This document shows, piece after piece, positions 1 to 7,256 of a stretch of DNA of 8,822 nucleotides. A program made the translations under genes and the position numbers. Numbering within the stretch: position 1 is the first letter of the stretch; each line of letters begins with the position of its first letter. The DNA is from Pseudomonadota bacterium (GTDB taxonomy: Bacteria > Pseudomonadota > Gammaproteobacteria > Burkholderiales > Methylophilaceae), in assembly GCA_029549705.1 (NCBI GenBank), contig JAKPIR010000158.1, forward strand, positions 1-8,822, written 5' to 3'. The notes under the pieces are model-generated. The model did not search any database and had not been told where the DNA came from. It saw only the letters and a program-made list of their open reading frames with translations.

Positions 1-1
1 T

Positions 2-400
2 ATTGTTTCCGCAACATCCATAGGTGCAGCAGCGCAATATCGCGGAGAAGGTAATACTTCAACAGCGTTTAATGGTGGAGATACGCTAAAACTTACTGGC
101 TTAGTGGCAGGCAGTTACTCGCTCACGGCATTAGCCAATGAAACCGACAATATGGAAATTTTAGATATCCGTGATGCAATCAATACCGTACTCAATATCA
201 CCAGTCTTGATGTACGTAATTTTGTGGATGGCGGTAATGCTTCTAACATGTGGATTAAGGCTAACGCCGGCGACGTATTCAATTTCAGTGCGGTTGCTGG
301 TGAAACCCTGCAATCGTTTAATGTAGCCAATGGTGTTGATTATGTGGTTTTTGATGCGACTAACACGCAAGTCGCGGCCATTCACTGGCAAACAGCTTAG
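2..400 (+). CDS. C-terminal end of a large type I secreted repeat/RTX adhesin-like protein (partial)
   Basis: The reading frame is open from the left edge of the window to the TAG at 398-400, giving the last 132 residues of a longer protein; an apparent GTG start at 104 is just an internal valine. The segment is rich in Gly, Ala, Asn, Asp, Thr and Val, has almost no Lys and no Cys, and has the texture of a secreted beta-rich protein. The piece running from LDIRDAINTVLNI through NAGDVFNFSAVAGE to YVVFDATNTQVAAIHW resembles the tail of giant LapA/RTX-type adhesins. There a 'leucine-rich, x-x-DV, GDAGD-like, then V-x-D-x-x-x-x-V' block precedes an uncleaved C-terminal secretion signal. The ABC exporter gene starts 9 bases downstream, which supports the idea that this is its substrate. 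Family assignment is inference, since the repeats that would settle it lie outside the window. Confidence 0.7.
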   Translation: MVSATSIGAAAQYRGEGNTSTAFNGGDTLKLTGLVAGSYSLTALANETDNMEILDIRDAINTVLNITSLDVRNFVDGGNASNMWIKANAGDVFNFSAVAGETLQSFNVANGVDYVVFDATNTQVAAIHWQTA

Positions 401-409
401 TATTTTTTA

Positions 410-2485
410 ATGGCTCAACAACTGACTGAACAAGCTGATTTACCTGAACATGGGCTAGATAAGCAAGGGGTACTCACCGCAATCACAGCGCTTTCTGGCG
501 CCAATGTGGCTGGTGCCGCTAAATTACGCAAAGTGGTTTCCTCTCTGATGGACCGCACTGATAACTGGTCAAGTCAGGTTGCGCATGTCCATCAATCTGA
601 ATTTCCAGCCTATTATTTAAAAGCGACGTTAGGTGAAATACTCGATTTACCTGGCAATATTGCGCTGATTCGCCTGTTTGGTGGCGGCTATTTGCTCATG
701 CGCCGCTTTCAGCAACGCTGGCAAACGGTGAATCAAATTGGTGAAGTGGTGGCCGATGTGCCAATAAGTGCAAGTGATGCACATGCGGAAGCCGTCGTTT
801 TCAGATTATCCTCACAAACCTCCTCAGAAGGTTTAGATTCACTCAAAGCGTTGTGGCCAGCACTTAGGGGTGCGTGGGCCGAGGTGGGCATCGCCAGTTT
901 TTTGATTAATGCCGGCTTGCTATTGCTGCCCTTATTTTCAATGCTGGTTTACGATAAAGTCGTGAGTAACGGCGTGTTTGAAACGCTTTGGGCGCTCACC
1001 ATCGGCATGCTGGTGTATCTGCTCACGGATACAGCCATGCGGATGGTGCGTGCTTGGTCTACCGAGCGTGTGGCTGAAGATTTAACACGCAAAAGTGACG
1101 AATCGCTCTGGAAAAAACTGGTTGCGCAAAAAGATATCGCTGGTGGTTTCGCCCGATTTTTAGCCAATTATCGCGATCTCTCCGTTTCACGCGATTTTGT
1201 CTCGTCTACTTATTTGCTCACCCTTGCAGACTTACCTTTTTTACTGCTCTACCTGTTAGTCATAGGCATCATTGCCTGGCCACTGTTAATTGTGGCATCA
1301 ATCTTGGTGATTTTATACGCCATAGTAGGCTTTGCCATGCAAATACGCACCAATCGCCTTGCTAAAGAATCTGAGCAACATAACACGCGTAAACTCACCT
1401 TTATGGGTGAAGTGCTAGGCGCGCTCGATGTGGTGCGCACAGTACCGCGCGCAGGTACCTTTTTGCGACGCTGGTTAGAGTTTTCAGATACCGCGTCAGA
1501 TATTGATAGTGCAAGACGTTTAGCCACTAGCCACAGCAGTACCTTAGCTGCTGGTATGCTCACATTAAGCACCGTGGTGATGTTGGCAACTGGCGCTTAT
1601 TTGATTGAAGCACGCGCGCTCTCGGTGGGCGGTTTGATTGCCTGCAACCTGCTTGCCGCGCGCGCGATGTCATTAGTCACATCGCTTTTTATGGTGGTCG
1701 GCAAATGGCAGGACTTTAAACGTGCAGCACAACGCATGGAGGGCATGCTGGAAACGGACAAAGTGCGTGAATTTGTTCCTAGAAATGAAGTGCTAGGTAA
1801 CCTTGCGTTAATCGGGTTAACAAAAGCCTACCCTGAAAGACCGGTAGCGCTAGACAACATTACCCTCAACATTGCAGCGGGCGAGCGTGTTGCTTTGCTA
1901 GGCCGGCCAGGCGCAGGTAAAACGACATTGTTACGCTGTCTGGCAGGGTTAAGCAAGCTGGATGCAGGGCAGATATTGGTTGATGGTCTATCGCTTGAGG
2001 ACATCGCACCTTTTGACCGGGCACACTGGTTAGCTTGGAAATCGCAAGACCCTGCCTTATTTGCTGGTACGCTGGAAGATAACCTAACCGTTTCAGGCAG
2101 TAATGTGAATAGTGAACGGTTTTTACGCGCATTGTGGGCTTCAGGATTAGAAGATGAATTTAAAAGTGGCCGCTTATCGTTAGGCATGCAAATTGATGAA
2201 CGTGGCAGTAATTTATCGGGTGGTCAGCGCCAAAAAGTAGCGCTTGCACGCACGTTTGCACAGCCTTGCCGTATTTTATTATTAGATGAACCCACGCTGG
2301 GCCTAGACCCAGATAGCGAACGTTTATTGGCCGACCGTTTGCCACAACTGTTGAGCGCACAGGATATTTTAATCATGACAACCCATAGCGCCATTATGTT
2401 GGGTGTTGCCCAGCGGGTGATTGCGATTGATGCAGGTAAAGTGGTGGCTGACGGGCCAAGAGAAAAATTGTTGCGCGTGGGTTAA
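410..2485 (+). CDS. Type I secretion ABC transporter, permease fused to ATPase (LapB/PrtD-like)
   Basis: This 691-aa inner-membrane half-transporter would use ATP to drive export of an unfolded substrate through a type I channel with an HlyD-type adaptor and a TolC-like outer membrane protein. Residues 1 to about 145 form a soluble N-terminal region that may be a degenerate C39-peptidase-like domain, but it is divergent and I see no catalytic Cys/His pair. Hydrophobic segments lie near 157-180, 193-211, 267-310 (two), 376-401 and 404-430, giving six membrane spans; the FSMLVYDKVV segment after the first is typical of type I exporters. The ATPase is complete: Walker A GRPGAGKT at 498-505, Q-loop in WKSQDPALFAGT, signature LSGGQ at 602-606, Walker B ILLLDE at 622-627 with catalytic Glu627, D-loop GLDPDSE, and switch His659. 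No clear Shine-Dalgarno precedes the ATG; the 9-base gap suggests translational coupling to the upstream gene. Confidence 0.9.
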   Translation: MAQQLTEQADLPEHGLDKQGVLTAITALSGANVAGAAKLRKVVSSLMDRTDNWSSQVAHVHQSEFPAYYLKATLGEILDLPGNIALIRLFGGGYLLMRRFQQRWQTVNQIGEVVADVPISASDAHAEAVVFRLSSQTSSEGLDSLKALWPALRGAWAEVGIASFLINAGLLLLPLFSMLVYDKVVSNGVFETLWALTIGMLVYLLTDTAMRMVRAWSTERVAEDLTRKSDESLWKKLVAQKDIAGGFARFLANYRDLSVSRDFVSSTYLLTLADLPFLLLYLLVIGIIAWPLLIVASILVILYAIVGFAMQIRTNRLAKESEQHNTRKLTFMGEVLGALDVVRTVPRAGTFLRRWLEFSDTASDIDSARRLATSHSSTLAAGMLTLSTVVMLATGAYLIEARALSVGGLIACNLLAARAMSLVTSLFMVVGKWQDFKRAAQRMEGMLETDKVREFVPRNEVLGNLALIGLTKAYPERPVALDNITLNIAAGERVALLGRPGAGKTTLLRCLAGLSKLDAGQILVDGLSLEDIAPFDRAHWLAWKSQDPALFAGTLEDNLTVSGSNVNSERFLRALWASGLEDEFKSGRLSLGMQIDERGSNLSGGQRQKVALARTFAQPCRILLLDEPTLGLDPDSERLLADRLPQLLSAQDILIMTTHSAIMLGVAQRVIAIDAGKVVADGPREKLLRVG

Positions 2486-2625
2486 GTTGTTTTAATTACT
2501 TAACATTGTTTTACAATTAACATCAGGTGGCCTGATTAGCATTCCATCTGATTGATTTAATAAGACTTTTAAATATTTTCTAAAGACAAACCCGGCAGTA
2601 AAAACCATTTTAAACACAAGGATTG

Positions 2626-2634
2626 TGTTACAAT
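2626..2634 (+). promoter_or_regulatory. Predicted extended -10 promoter of the first cupin gene
   Basis: TGTTACAAT combines a TGn extension with a near-consensus -10 (TACAAT at 2629-2634). No good -35 is visible about 17 bases upstream (2606-2611), as is common for extended -10 promoters. The start of transcription would fall near 2641, some 52 bases before the start codon. It lies 140 bases after the exporter gene, suggesting the cupin is transcribed independently. Confidence 0.5.
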
Positions 2635-2644
2635 TCGCCCAAGA

Positions 2645-2663
2645 ACCGCAAGTGAATTGCGGT
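2645..2663 (+). promoter_or_regulatory. Hairpin at the 5' end of the predicted cupin mRNA
   Basis: ACCGCAA (2645-2651) and TTGCGGT (2657-2663) form a perfect 7-bp stem with a 5-base loop, followed by ATTTTTA. It begins about four bases after the predicted transcription start and ends 17 bases before the ribosome binding site. It may stabilise the 5' end of the mRNA or act as a weak attenuator; the short T run makes it a poor terminator. Confidence 0.45.
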
Positions 2664-2680
2664 ATTTTTACGAATTTTTG

Positions 2681-2686
2681 AAAGGA
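2681..2686 (+). promoter_or_regulatory. Ribosome binding site that fixes the first cupin start
   Basis: AAAGGA sits 6 bases before the ATG at 2693. It decides in favour of this start over an in-frame TTG at 2657, which lies inside the leader hairpin and has no ribosome binding site. Confidence 0.75.
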
Positions 2687-2692
2687 CCTCAT

Positions 2693-2968
2693 ATGACGCA
2701 AATCATCATCGACCACAATCCATCACAAGAAAAATTGAAAGAATTAGGTGTTTCTAGCTGGTCAATTTGGGATTGCGAACCATCCAAGTTTCCATTGGAT
2801 TTCGGCATGACAGAAAGCGCTTACGTGCTGGAAGGCGAAATTCGTGTTACACCACAAGGTGGCGAAACAGTGGTCATTAAAGCCGGTGATTTTGTAGTAT
2901 TTCCAAAAGGCTTAAAATCAAACTGGGAAGTAACAAAACAATTGAAAAAGCATTACAAGCATTCTTAA
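2693..2968 (+). CDS. Small single-domain cupin (Cupin_3/DUF861-like), copy A
   Basis: The 91-aa product is a single cupin beta-barrel, probably cytoplasmic as there is no signal peptide. Recognisable elements in order are GVSSWSIW, the first barrel motif AYVLEGEIRV, GGE, the second motif AGDFVVFPKGL, and a C-terminal LKKHY. This is the pattern of the Cupin_3 group, which includes short bacterial, cyanobacterial and plant plastid proteins. The histidines that bind metal in classical cupins are missing: the HxH place reads ESAY, and the second-motif His is replaced by Asn in LKSNWEV. A metal-dependent oxygenase or isomerase role is therefore unlikely, and the biochemical function is unknown. 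It has its own predicted promoter, a good ribosome binding site and a strong terminator, so it is probably monocistronic. A paralogue (about 49% identical by eye) follows. Confidence 0.85.
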   Translation: MTQIIIDHNPSQEKLKELGVSSWSIWDCEPSKFPLDFGMTESAYVLEGEIRVTPQGGETVVIKAGDFVVFPKGLKSNWEVTKQLKKHYKHS

Positions 2969-2997
2969 TTGAATTTTTAATTGTAAAGTTTAAAATG

Positions 2998-3022
2998 AGC
3001 CTTGAGAAATCAAGGCTTTTTT
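2998..3022 (+). terminator. Rho-independent terminator of cupin A
   Basis: AGCCTTGA (2998-3005) pairs perfectly with TCAAGGCT (3010-3017) around a GAAA tetraloop, followed directly by a run of T. It starts 29 bases after the cupin A stop codon. Confidence 0.92.
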
Positions 3023-3048
3023 ATTGGTTAAATTATGGCTTAATTTCT

Positions 3049-3112
3049 CCGAGAAAAAATATATGCTCTACGAGCCTTTTTTTATAAGGCTCGCAGGGCA
3101 GCCAAAAAGGTT
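3049..3112 (+). repeat. Dispersed intergenic palindromic repeat, copy 1
   Basis: This 64-bp unit has three parts: a CGAGAAAAAA arm, a central imperfect palindrome and a GCCAAAAAGGTT tail. CGAGCCTT (3071-3078) pairs with AAGGCTCG (3086-3093) over a 7-base loop, and the stem extends with one mismatch and one G-T pair to T3064/A3100. It aligns without gaps to the reverse complement of 7116-7179 with 51 of 64 identities, and more loosely to the reverse complement of 3497-3558. It lies between the cupin A terminator and cupin B. It resembles REP or small MITE-type elements but I do not recognise a named family. Confidence 0.75.
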
Positions 3113-3189
3113 AGTCTGTGTTAAAGACTAAAATTGACTTTTTTACTGCTATTTAAAGCAGACAAAATGGCTGTTATAGGAGAAGGAAA

Positions 3190-3462
3190 ATGGCAAAAAT
3201 TACAGTTGAAAAACCCAGCCCAGAAAAGCTTGCTTCACTTGGGGTAACGCGTTGGCCAATTTGGACTAAAGAAGTTTCAGAGTTTCCGTGGAGTTATAGT
3301 TCACAAGAAATTGCCTATATTTTAGAAGGCGAAGTGACGGTGATAGAAAAGGGCGGCGAAGCGGTGAGTTTTGGCGCGGGTGACTTGGTGACTTTTCCGT
3401 CAGGCTTAAGTTGCACTTGGCAGGTAAAAAAGGCGCTACGCAAGCATTATCATTTTGATTAA
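3190..3462 (+). CDS. Small single-domain cupin (Cupin_3/DUF861-like), copy B
   Basis: The 90-aa product is a paralogue of the cupin encoded just upstream, aligning end to end with one gap and about 44 identical positions. Conserved blocks are GVTRWPIW, EFPWSY, IAYILEGEVTV, GGE, GAGDLVTFPSGLSCTW and LRKHY near the C-terminus. As in copy A, the metal-binding HxH is absent (EIAY instead), so it probably does not use a metal in the usual way. The FPW and GLSCTW motifs resemble plant and cyanobacterial Cupin_3 proteins more than copy A does; this is from memory and untested. A strong Shine-Dalgarno AGGAG (3178-3182) lies 7 bases before the ATG. A TTGACT at 3134-3139 could be a -35, but no well-placed -10 follows, so the promoter is uncertain. 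The gene faces glnD tail to tail. Function unknown. Confidence 0.85.
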   Translation: MAKITVEKPSPEKLASLGVTRWPIWTKEVSEFPWSYSSQEIAYILEGEVTVIEKGGEAVSFGAGDLVTFPSGLSCTWQVKKALRKHYHFD

Positions 3463-3496
3463 AAATTAAGCAATATTGGCTTAAAAATAAGCACCA

Positions 3497-3558
3497 TCTT
3501 GTTCGATGCTCTACAAGCCTTGTAAATAAAGGCTCGCAGAGGCATAAAATTTTCACGG
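3497..3558 (-). repeat. Dispersed intergenic palindromic repeat, copy 2 (diverged, inverted)
   Basis: Read on the minus strand this copy matches copy 1: a CCGTGAAAA arm, then a hairpin. On the plus strand AAGCCTT (3515-3521) faces AAGGCT (3529-3534), with the stem continued by TCT/AGA and ATGC/GGCAT apart from mismatches and one bulged G. The outer parts are the least conserved of the three copies. It fills most of the 108-base gap between the convergent cupin B and glnD genes, where no better terminator is visible. Confidence 0.6.
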
Positions 3559-3570
3559 GGCTATTTTGCC

Positions 3571-6213
3571 TTAAATTTCTGCCAAAATTGCGGCTTTCAA
3601 TGCGTTTATATTTTGTGCAGTAAGCGCTTGGCCTTTTTGGGATGACACAATAAAACTATCTTCTGCGCGATTACCTAAGGTGTTGATTTTAGCGTTGTGC
3701 ACTTCAATATTGAGCAGTAATAAAATGCGCGCCAGTGATGCCAGTAAGCCTGGGCGGTCGTTGGCGATGATGTCTAACTTGTGATTACGCTGGTCGGTTT
3801 CTTCAACAATATTGACTTGCGTGTCAATCGGCATGTGCTTGACTTGGCGGCTGATGCGGCCTTGCAGCGGCGCCTCTAAAGGCGTGTTGCTATCAAGTTT
3901 TTGCGTCAACTCATGCTCAATAAATTTAAGCAAGTCGCTGTAACTGACTGATTTTCCAAATTCATCTAGCACAATAAACGTATCTAGCGCGTAGTTGTGG
4001 TCGGTGGTATAGATTTTGGCTTCAGCAATACTGAAGCGCATGCGGTCAAAAAAGTTACAAATACGCGCGAATAAATCGTGCTGATCTTTGGCGTAAATCA
4101 TCACTTGTATGCCATCACCATTAGGGCTTAAGCGTGCGCGGACAATGGGTTTTGCACTGAGTAAATGCGGCGTGAGCAGGCGGCTGTGCCAAGCAATTTC
4201 GTCACTTTCATGGCGGATTAAATAAGGTTCACCAAACGTTTGCCAGATTTGCTCGTAAGATTGCTGGCTTAAGCCGAATTGTTTGAGTTTGGCAGCGGCT
4301 TCTAGCTTGCGCGTGGCAATGGCTTGCTGCACGTATTGCGCTTGGTTAGCCAGCGCATTTTTGGTGGCGTCAAATAAATTTTCCAGCAAACGCGCTTTCC
4401 ATGCGTTCCACACCGATGGGCTGGTGCCGCGAATATCAGCCACAGTGAGCAAATATAAGGCGGAGAGACGGCGTTCGTTTTGTACAAACTGCGCAAATTG
4501 CTCAATGACGTTAGGGTCAGATAAATCAGATTTTTGTGCTGTGGATGACATTTTCAAATGCGCCTCAACCAGCCAACTGACGAATGTGCAGTCAGCCTTG
4601 GGTAATCCGTGCATTTTGCAAAACCTGGCAGCATCCACCATGCCGAGTGTTGAGTGATCGCCGTCACGGCCTTTGGCAATGTCGTGAAAAAGCGCCGCGA
4701 TGTACAGAATGTGCGGCGCATCAAAAGTGGCAAACAATTTGCTGCAGAGTGGAAATTCATGCTTGAGTTCTGGCTTGGCAAAGCGCCGCAAATTAGCCAG
4801 CACATTTAAAATATGCTCATCCACCGTATACACATGAAACAAATCATGTTGCATTTGCCCGATGATTTTGCCAAAAGCCGGAATGTAGGCTCCTAAAATA
4901 CCATACCGATTCATGGCGCGAAGGGCGTGATTCACGCCGTTTGGCTGCGATAAGATTTCAATGAACAGTTTTTTGTGGGTAGAATTTTGCCTAAAGTCTC
5001 GATTGACCGCTTTTTTTACTCGTTGTAAATTTCGCAATAGTCCAGACCCCATGCCGCTTAATTCCGGATGCTGCTGCAACAGTAAAAATGCCTCAAAAAT
5101 GGCGGCAGGGCGCTGTTGCAATAGGCTTGCGTGCGTTGCTTCTAATAACTGATTTCTGGCTTCAAAGTATTGATTGACGGGCTGGATGACAATCGGCGCT
5201 TTAGAAGTGCGCTGCTGAAGTGATTTTAATAAAATTTCATTCATTAAACTAATAAATTTAGCACTGCGATAGTAGCTTTGCATCAGCTGTTCGCTGGCGC
5301 GTTTTCTGGTAGAACTCACATAACCCAGCTCAGAGGCCAGCGCATTTTGAAAATCAAATAACAAGCGGTCTTCACGCCGGTTACTTAAAAAGTGTAGTCG
5401 AATGCGCAGGGTCTGAATGGTCAGCTGATGTTGCTTAATTTTTCGTGCCTCTAGCGGCGTAAGGATGTTTAATGCCACGAGTGCAGCCCATGGGTTGCTG
5501 GCAAACTTTACGCGCGCGCGCCTTGCCTCTGCCATATGCATACTCAGGTAAACCCATTCAATAGTATGCAAATCACGTAAACCGCCCGGACTTTCTTTGA
5601 TATTGGGCTCTAAATTATAGGCGGTGTCGTTAAACCTTGCGTGGCGCAGGTTTTGCTCTTTCAGTTTAGAGTTGTAGAACTTCTCTATAATGGCAGATGT
5701 TGCTAACGTGTTGTCAATTTCTACTAAAAAGCGCTCATACAACACTTTATCGCCAGATAAATAACGAGATTCCATCAAGTTGGTTTGTACGGTGAGGTCT
5801 TTCTTGGCTTCTATCATGCACTCGCTTAAGGTGCGTACGCTGTTGCCAACATGCAGACCAACATCCCAAAGCTGCCCGACTAGCGATTCAATTTTTTGGT
5901 TAAGCGCTTGGCTGTCGTTGCTTGTATCTGGCAGCAAGATGAGAAGATCAATGTCAGAATAAGGGTAAAGTTCACCACGGCCATAGCCGCCTACCGCAAT
6001 CAGGCAGCAATGCTCATCCATCTGCATGTGCTGCCAAATGGAGGCGAGTAAGCCATCCACCAGTTGGCAATGCTGTTTAAAAAGGCGCCGAGGGCTAGGG
6101 TGTTTGTAAAAGTCGGCTTTGATGCTTTCAAATCCAGCCCTAAGCTGCAGACGACAGGCGTTTAGGTGATGCTGTTGACCATTCACACCCTGTTGTAGGC
6201 CTGGCCGTAACAT
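3571..6213 (-). CDS. glnD: Bifunctional uridylyltransferase/uridylyl-removing enzyme GlnD
   Basis: GlnD senses glutamine. It uridylylates PII signal proteins (GlnB/GlnK) when glutamine is low and removes UMP when it is high, thereby setting glutamine synthetase activity and NtrBC-dependent transcription. The 880-aa length is normal for the family. The nucleotidyltransferase motif GGYGRGELYPYSDIDLL begins at residue 75, with metal-binding Asp87 and Asp89. SPGGLRDLHT (about 208-217) belongs to the GlnD-specific region after it. The HD domain for UMP removal holds LFHDIAKG with His510-Asp511. Two ACT domains follow (roughly 700-775 and 809-880), the second containing NDRPGLLASLARIL. All catalytic motifs are intact. 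The start ATG lies 5 bases after the map stop with no clear Shine-Dalgarno, so translation is probably coupled to map. Confidence 0.98.
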   Translation of the reverse strand: MLRPGLQQGVNGQQHHLNACRLQLRAGFESIKADFYKHPSPRRLFKQHCQLVDGLLASIWQHMQMDEHCCLIAVGGYGRGELYPYSDIDLLILLPDTSNDSQALNQKIESLVGQLWDVGLHVGNSVRTLSECMIEAKKDLTVQTNLMESRYLSGDKVLYERFLVEIDNTLATSAIIEKFYNSKLKEQNLRHARFNDTAYNLEPNIKESPGGLRDLHTIEWVYLSMHMAEARRARVKFASNPWAALVALNILTPLEARKIKQHQLTIQTLRIRLHFLSNRREDRLLFDFQNALASELGYVSSTRKRASEQLMQSYYRSAKFISLMNEILLKSLQQRTSKAPIVIQPVNQYFEARNQLLEATHASLLQQRPAAIFEAFLLLQQHPELSGMGSGLLRNLQRVKKAVNRDFRQNSTHKKLFIEILSQPNGVNHALRAMNRYGILGAYIPAFGKIIGQMQHDLFHVYTVDEHILNVLANLRRFAKPELKHEFPLCSKLFATFDAPHILYIAALFHDIAKGRDGDHSTLGMVDAARFCKMHGLPKADCTFVSWLVEAHLKMSSTAQKSDLSDPNVIEQFAQFVQNERRLSALYLLTVADIRGTSPSVWNAWKARLLENLFDATKNALANQAQYVQQAIATRKLEAAAKLKQFGLSQQSYEQIWQTFGEPYLIRHESDEIAWHSRLLTPHLLSAKPIVRARLSPNGDGIQVMIYAKDQHDLFARICNFFDRMRFSIAEAKIYTTDHNYALDTFIVLDEFGKSVSYSDLLKFIEHELTQKLDSNTPLEAPLQGRISRQVKHMPIDTQVNIVEETDQRNHKLDIIANDRPGLLASLARILLLLNIEVHNAKINTLGNRAEDSFIVSSQKGQALTAQNINALKAAILAEI

Positions 6214-6218
6214 GTGTA

Positions 6219-7016
6219 TTACACAAAGGCGGGTATTGCAGGTGCGCCAGCCGATAAAGTCATCACTTCAAAGCCAGATTCTGTCACCAATATGGTGTGT
6301 TCCCATTGCGCTGAAAGGCTACGATCTTTCGTGACGATAGTCCAGCCATCCGGCATTTGTTTGATGTCGCGCTTCCCCGCATTAATCATCGGTTCAATGG
6401 TAAACATCATACCTGCCTGCAACTTTAGCCCTGTACCGGCCTTGCCATAGTGCAACACTTGCGGATCTTCATGAAAGCCTTTGCCGATACCGTGTCCACA
6501 AAATTCACGCACAACACTATAGCCGCTTTTCTCAGCAAAAATTTGAATGGCGTGGCCAATGTCGCCCAAAGTTGCACCAGGCTTCACTTTTGAAATTCCC
6601 AGCCACATGGCCTGATAGGTGATTTCACACAAGCGCTTGGCCTGTGCGCTGACTTCACCCACATAAAACATACGGCTGGTATCACCATGGTAACCATCTT
6701 TAATCACCGTAATGTCTATGTTGACGATGTCGCCATTTTTCAGCGCCTTATCACTGGGTACGCCATGGCAAATTTGTTGATTGATGGAGGTGCAAATGGA
6801 TTTTGGGTAAGGCTTGTGGCCACCTGGGGCATAGTTGAGCGGGGCGGGGATGGTTTTTTGCACATCCACCATGTAGTCATGACAAAGCTTATCGAGTTGA
6901 TCCGTCGTTACGCCGTGCACAACATATGGCGCAATAAAATCGAGCACTTCAGCAGCAAGCCTGCCTGCAACGCGCATTTTTTCAATCTCTTCTTGATTCT
7001 TAATGATAACGGCCAT
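6219..7016 (-). CDS. map: Methionine aminopeptidase, type I
   Basis: This enzyme removes the initiator methionine from nascent proteins whose second residue is small, after deformylation, in the cytosol at the ribosome. The 265-aa protein aligns with E. coli Map along its whole length. The active-site metal ligands are all present: Asp101 (in NIDITV), Asp112 (HGDTS), His175 (CGHGIG), Glu208 (TIEPM) and Glu239 (QWEHT), together with substrate-contacting His84 (CHGVP). The slightly longer loop with APGGHKPYPKS is, as I recall, common in betaproteobacterial homologues. The start MAVIIKNQEEIEKMRVAG matches the E. coli start; upstream bases show no strong Shine-Dalgarno. It is the first gene of a map-glnD unit and diverges from rpsB, an arrangement also known in E. 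coli and related proteobacteria. Confidence 0.98.
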   Translation of the reverse strand: MAVIIKNQEEIEKMRVAGRLAAEVLDFIAPYVVHGVTTDQLDKLCHDYMVDVQKTIPAPLNYAPGGHKPYPKSICTSINQQICHGVPSDKALKNGDIVNIDITVIKDGYHGDTSRMFYVGEVSAQAKRLCEITYQAMWLGISKVKPGATLGDIGHAIQIFAEKSGYSVVREFCGHGIGKGFHEDPQVLHYGKAGTGLKLQAGMMFTIEPMINAGKRDIKQMPDGWTIVTKDRSLSAQWEHTILVTESGFEVMTLSAGAPAIPAFV

Positions 7017-7046
7017 GAGACACTAAATAATGTGAAATAAAAGCAC

Positions 7047-7075
7047 ATTTTAGCATAGCGCACGCCCAGATTTTT
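7047..7075 (-). promoter_or_regulatory. Weak candidate promoter for map-glnD
   Basis: On the minus strand TAAAAT (plus 7047-7052) could be a -10, giving a start near 7040, about 24 bases before the map start codon. The sequence at the expected -35 (7070-7075) is only A/T-rich and does not match the consensus. Confidence 0.3.
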
Positions 7076-7115
7076 ATCATCAAAATGAAAGCTTCTATGG
7101 CCTAAATTAGCACTC

Positions 7116-7179
7116 AACCTTTTTGGCTACCCTGCAAGCCTTTATTTATAAGGCTTGCAGAGCATAATTTTTTTCTCGA
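7116..7179 (-). repeat. Dispersed intergenic palindromic repeat, copy 3 (inverted)
   Basis: The reverse complement is the same length as copy 1 and matches it at 51 of 64 positions without gaps; 6 of the 13 differences fall in the hairpin loop and its edge. On the plus strand CTGCAAGCCTT (7132-7142) pairs perfectly with AAGGCTTGCAG (7150-7160) over a 7-base loop. An AATTTTTTT run follows about six bases later, so the element looks terminator-like when read on the plus strand. Confidence 0.78.
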
Positions 7180-7256
7180 TAGAATTACAAATGCAATAAA
7201 GTATTTTTAAATACGATTTATATAAAAATTGTGCAATATTTAATCTGCATATAAAC

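Noticed and set aside
2481..2504. GTTAAGT/ACTTAAC hairpin at the end of the exporter gene as its terminator
   Set aside because: The stem is AT-rich with a 10-base loop, overlaps the stop codon and lacks a clean T run.
2522..2536. Inverted repeat ATCAGG/CCTGAT after the exporter gene
   Set aside because: It is only 6 bp with a 3-base loop, no T run follows and no second copy was seen; chance is likely.
2657..2692. Longer cupin A starting at an in-frame TTG
   Set aside because: The TTG is inside the leader hairpin and has no ribosome binding site; the ATG at 2693 has AAAGGA at ideal spacing and matches the start of the paralogue.
3167..3247. Tiny open frame from an ATG upstream of cupin B (27 codons including stop)
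   Set aside because: It is out of frame with cupin B, lacks its own ribosome binding site and overlaps the cupin's Shine-Dalgarno.
3466..3484. Hairpin TTAAGC/GCTTAA after cupin B as a terminator
   Set aside because: The stem is only 6 bp with two G-C pairs; there is no T run on the plus strand and just a short one on the minus strand.
4283..4657. Open frames antisense to glnD and other genes
   Set aside because: They are shadows of strongly supported coding regions, without ribosome binding sites or recognisable domains.
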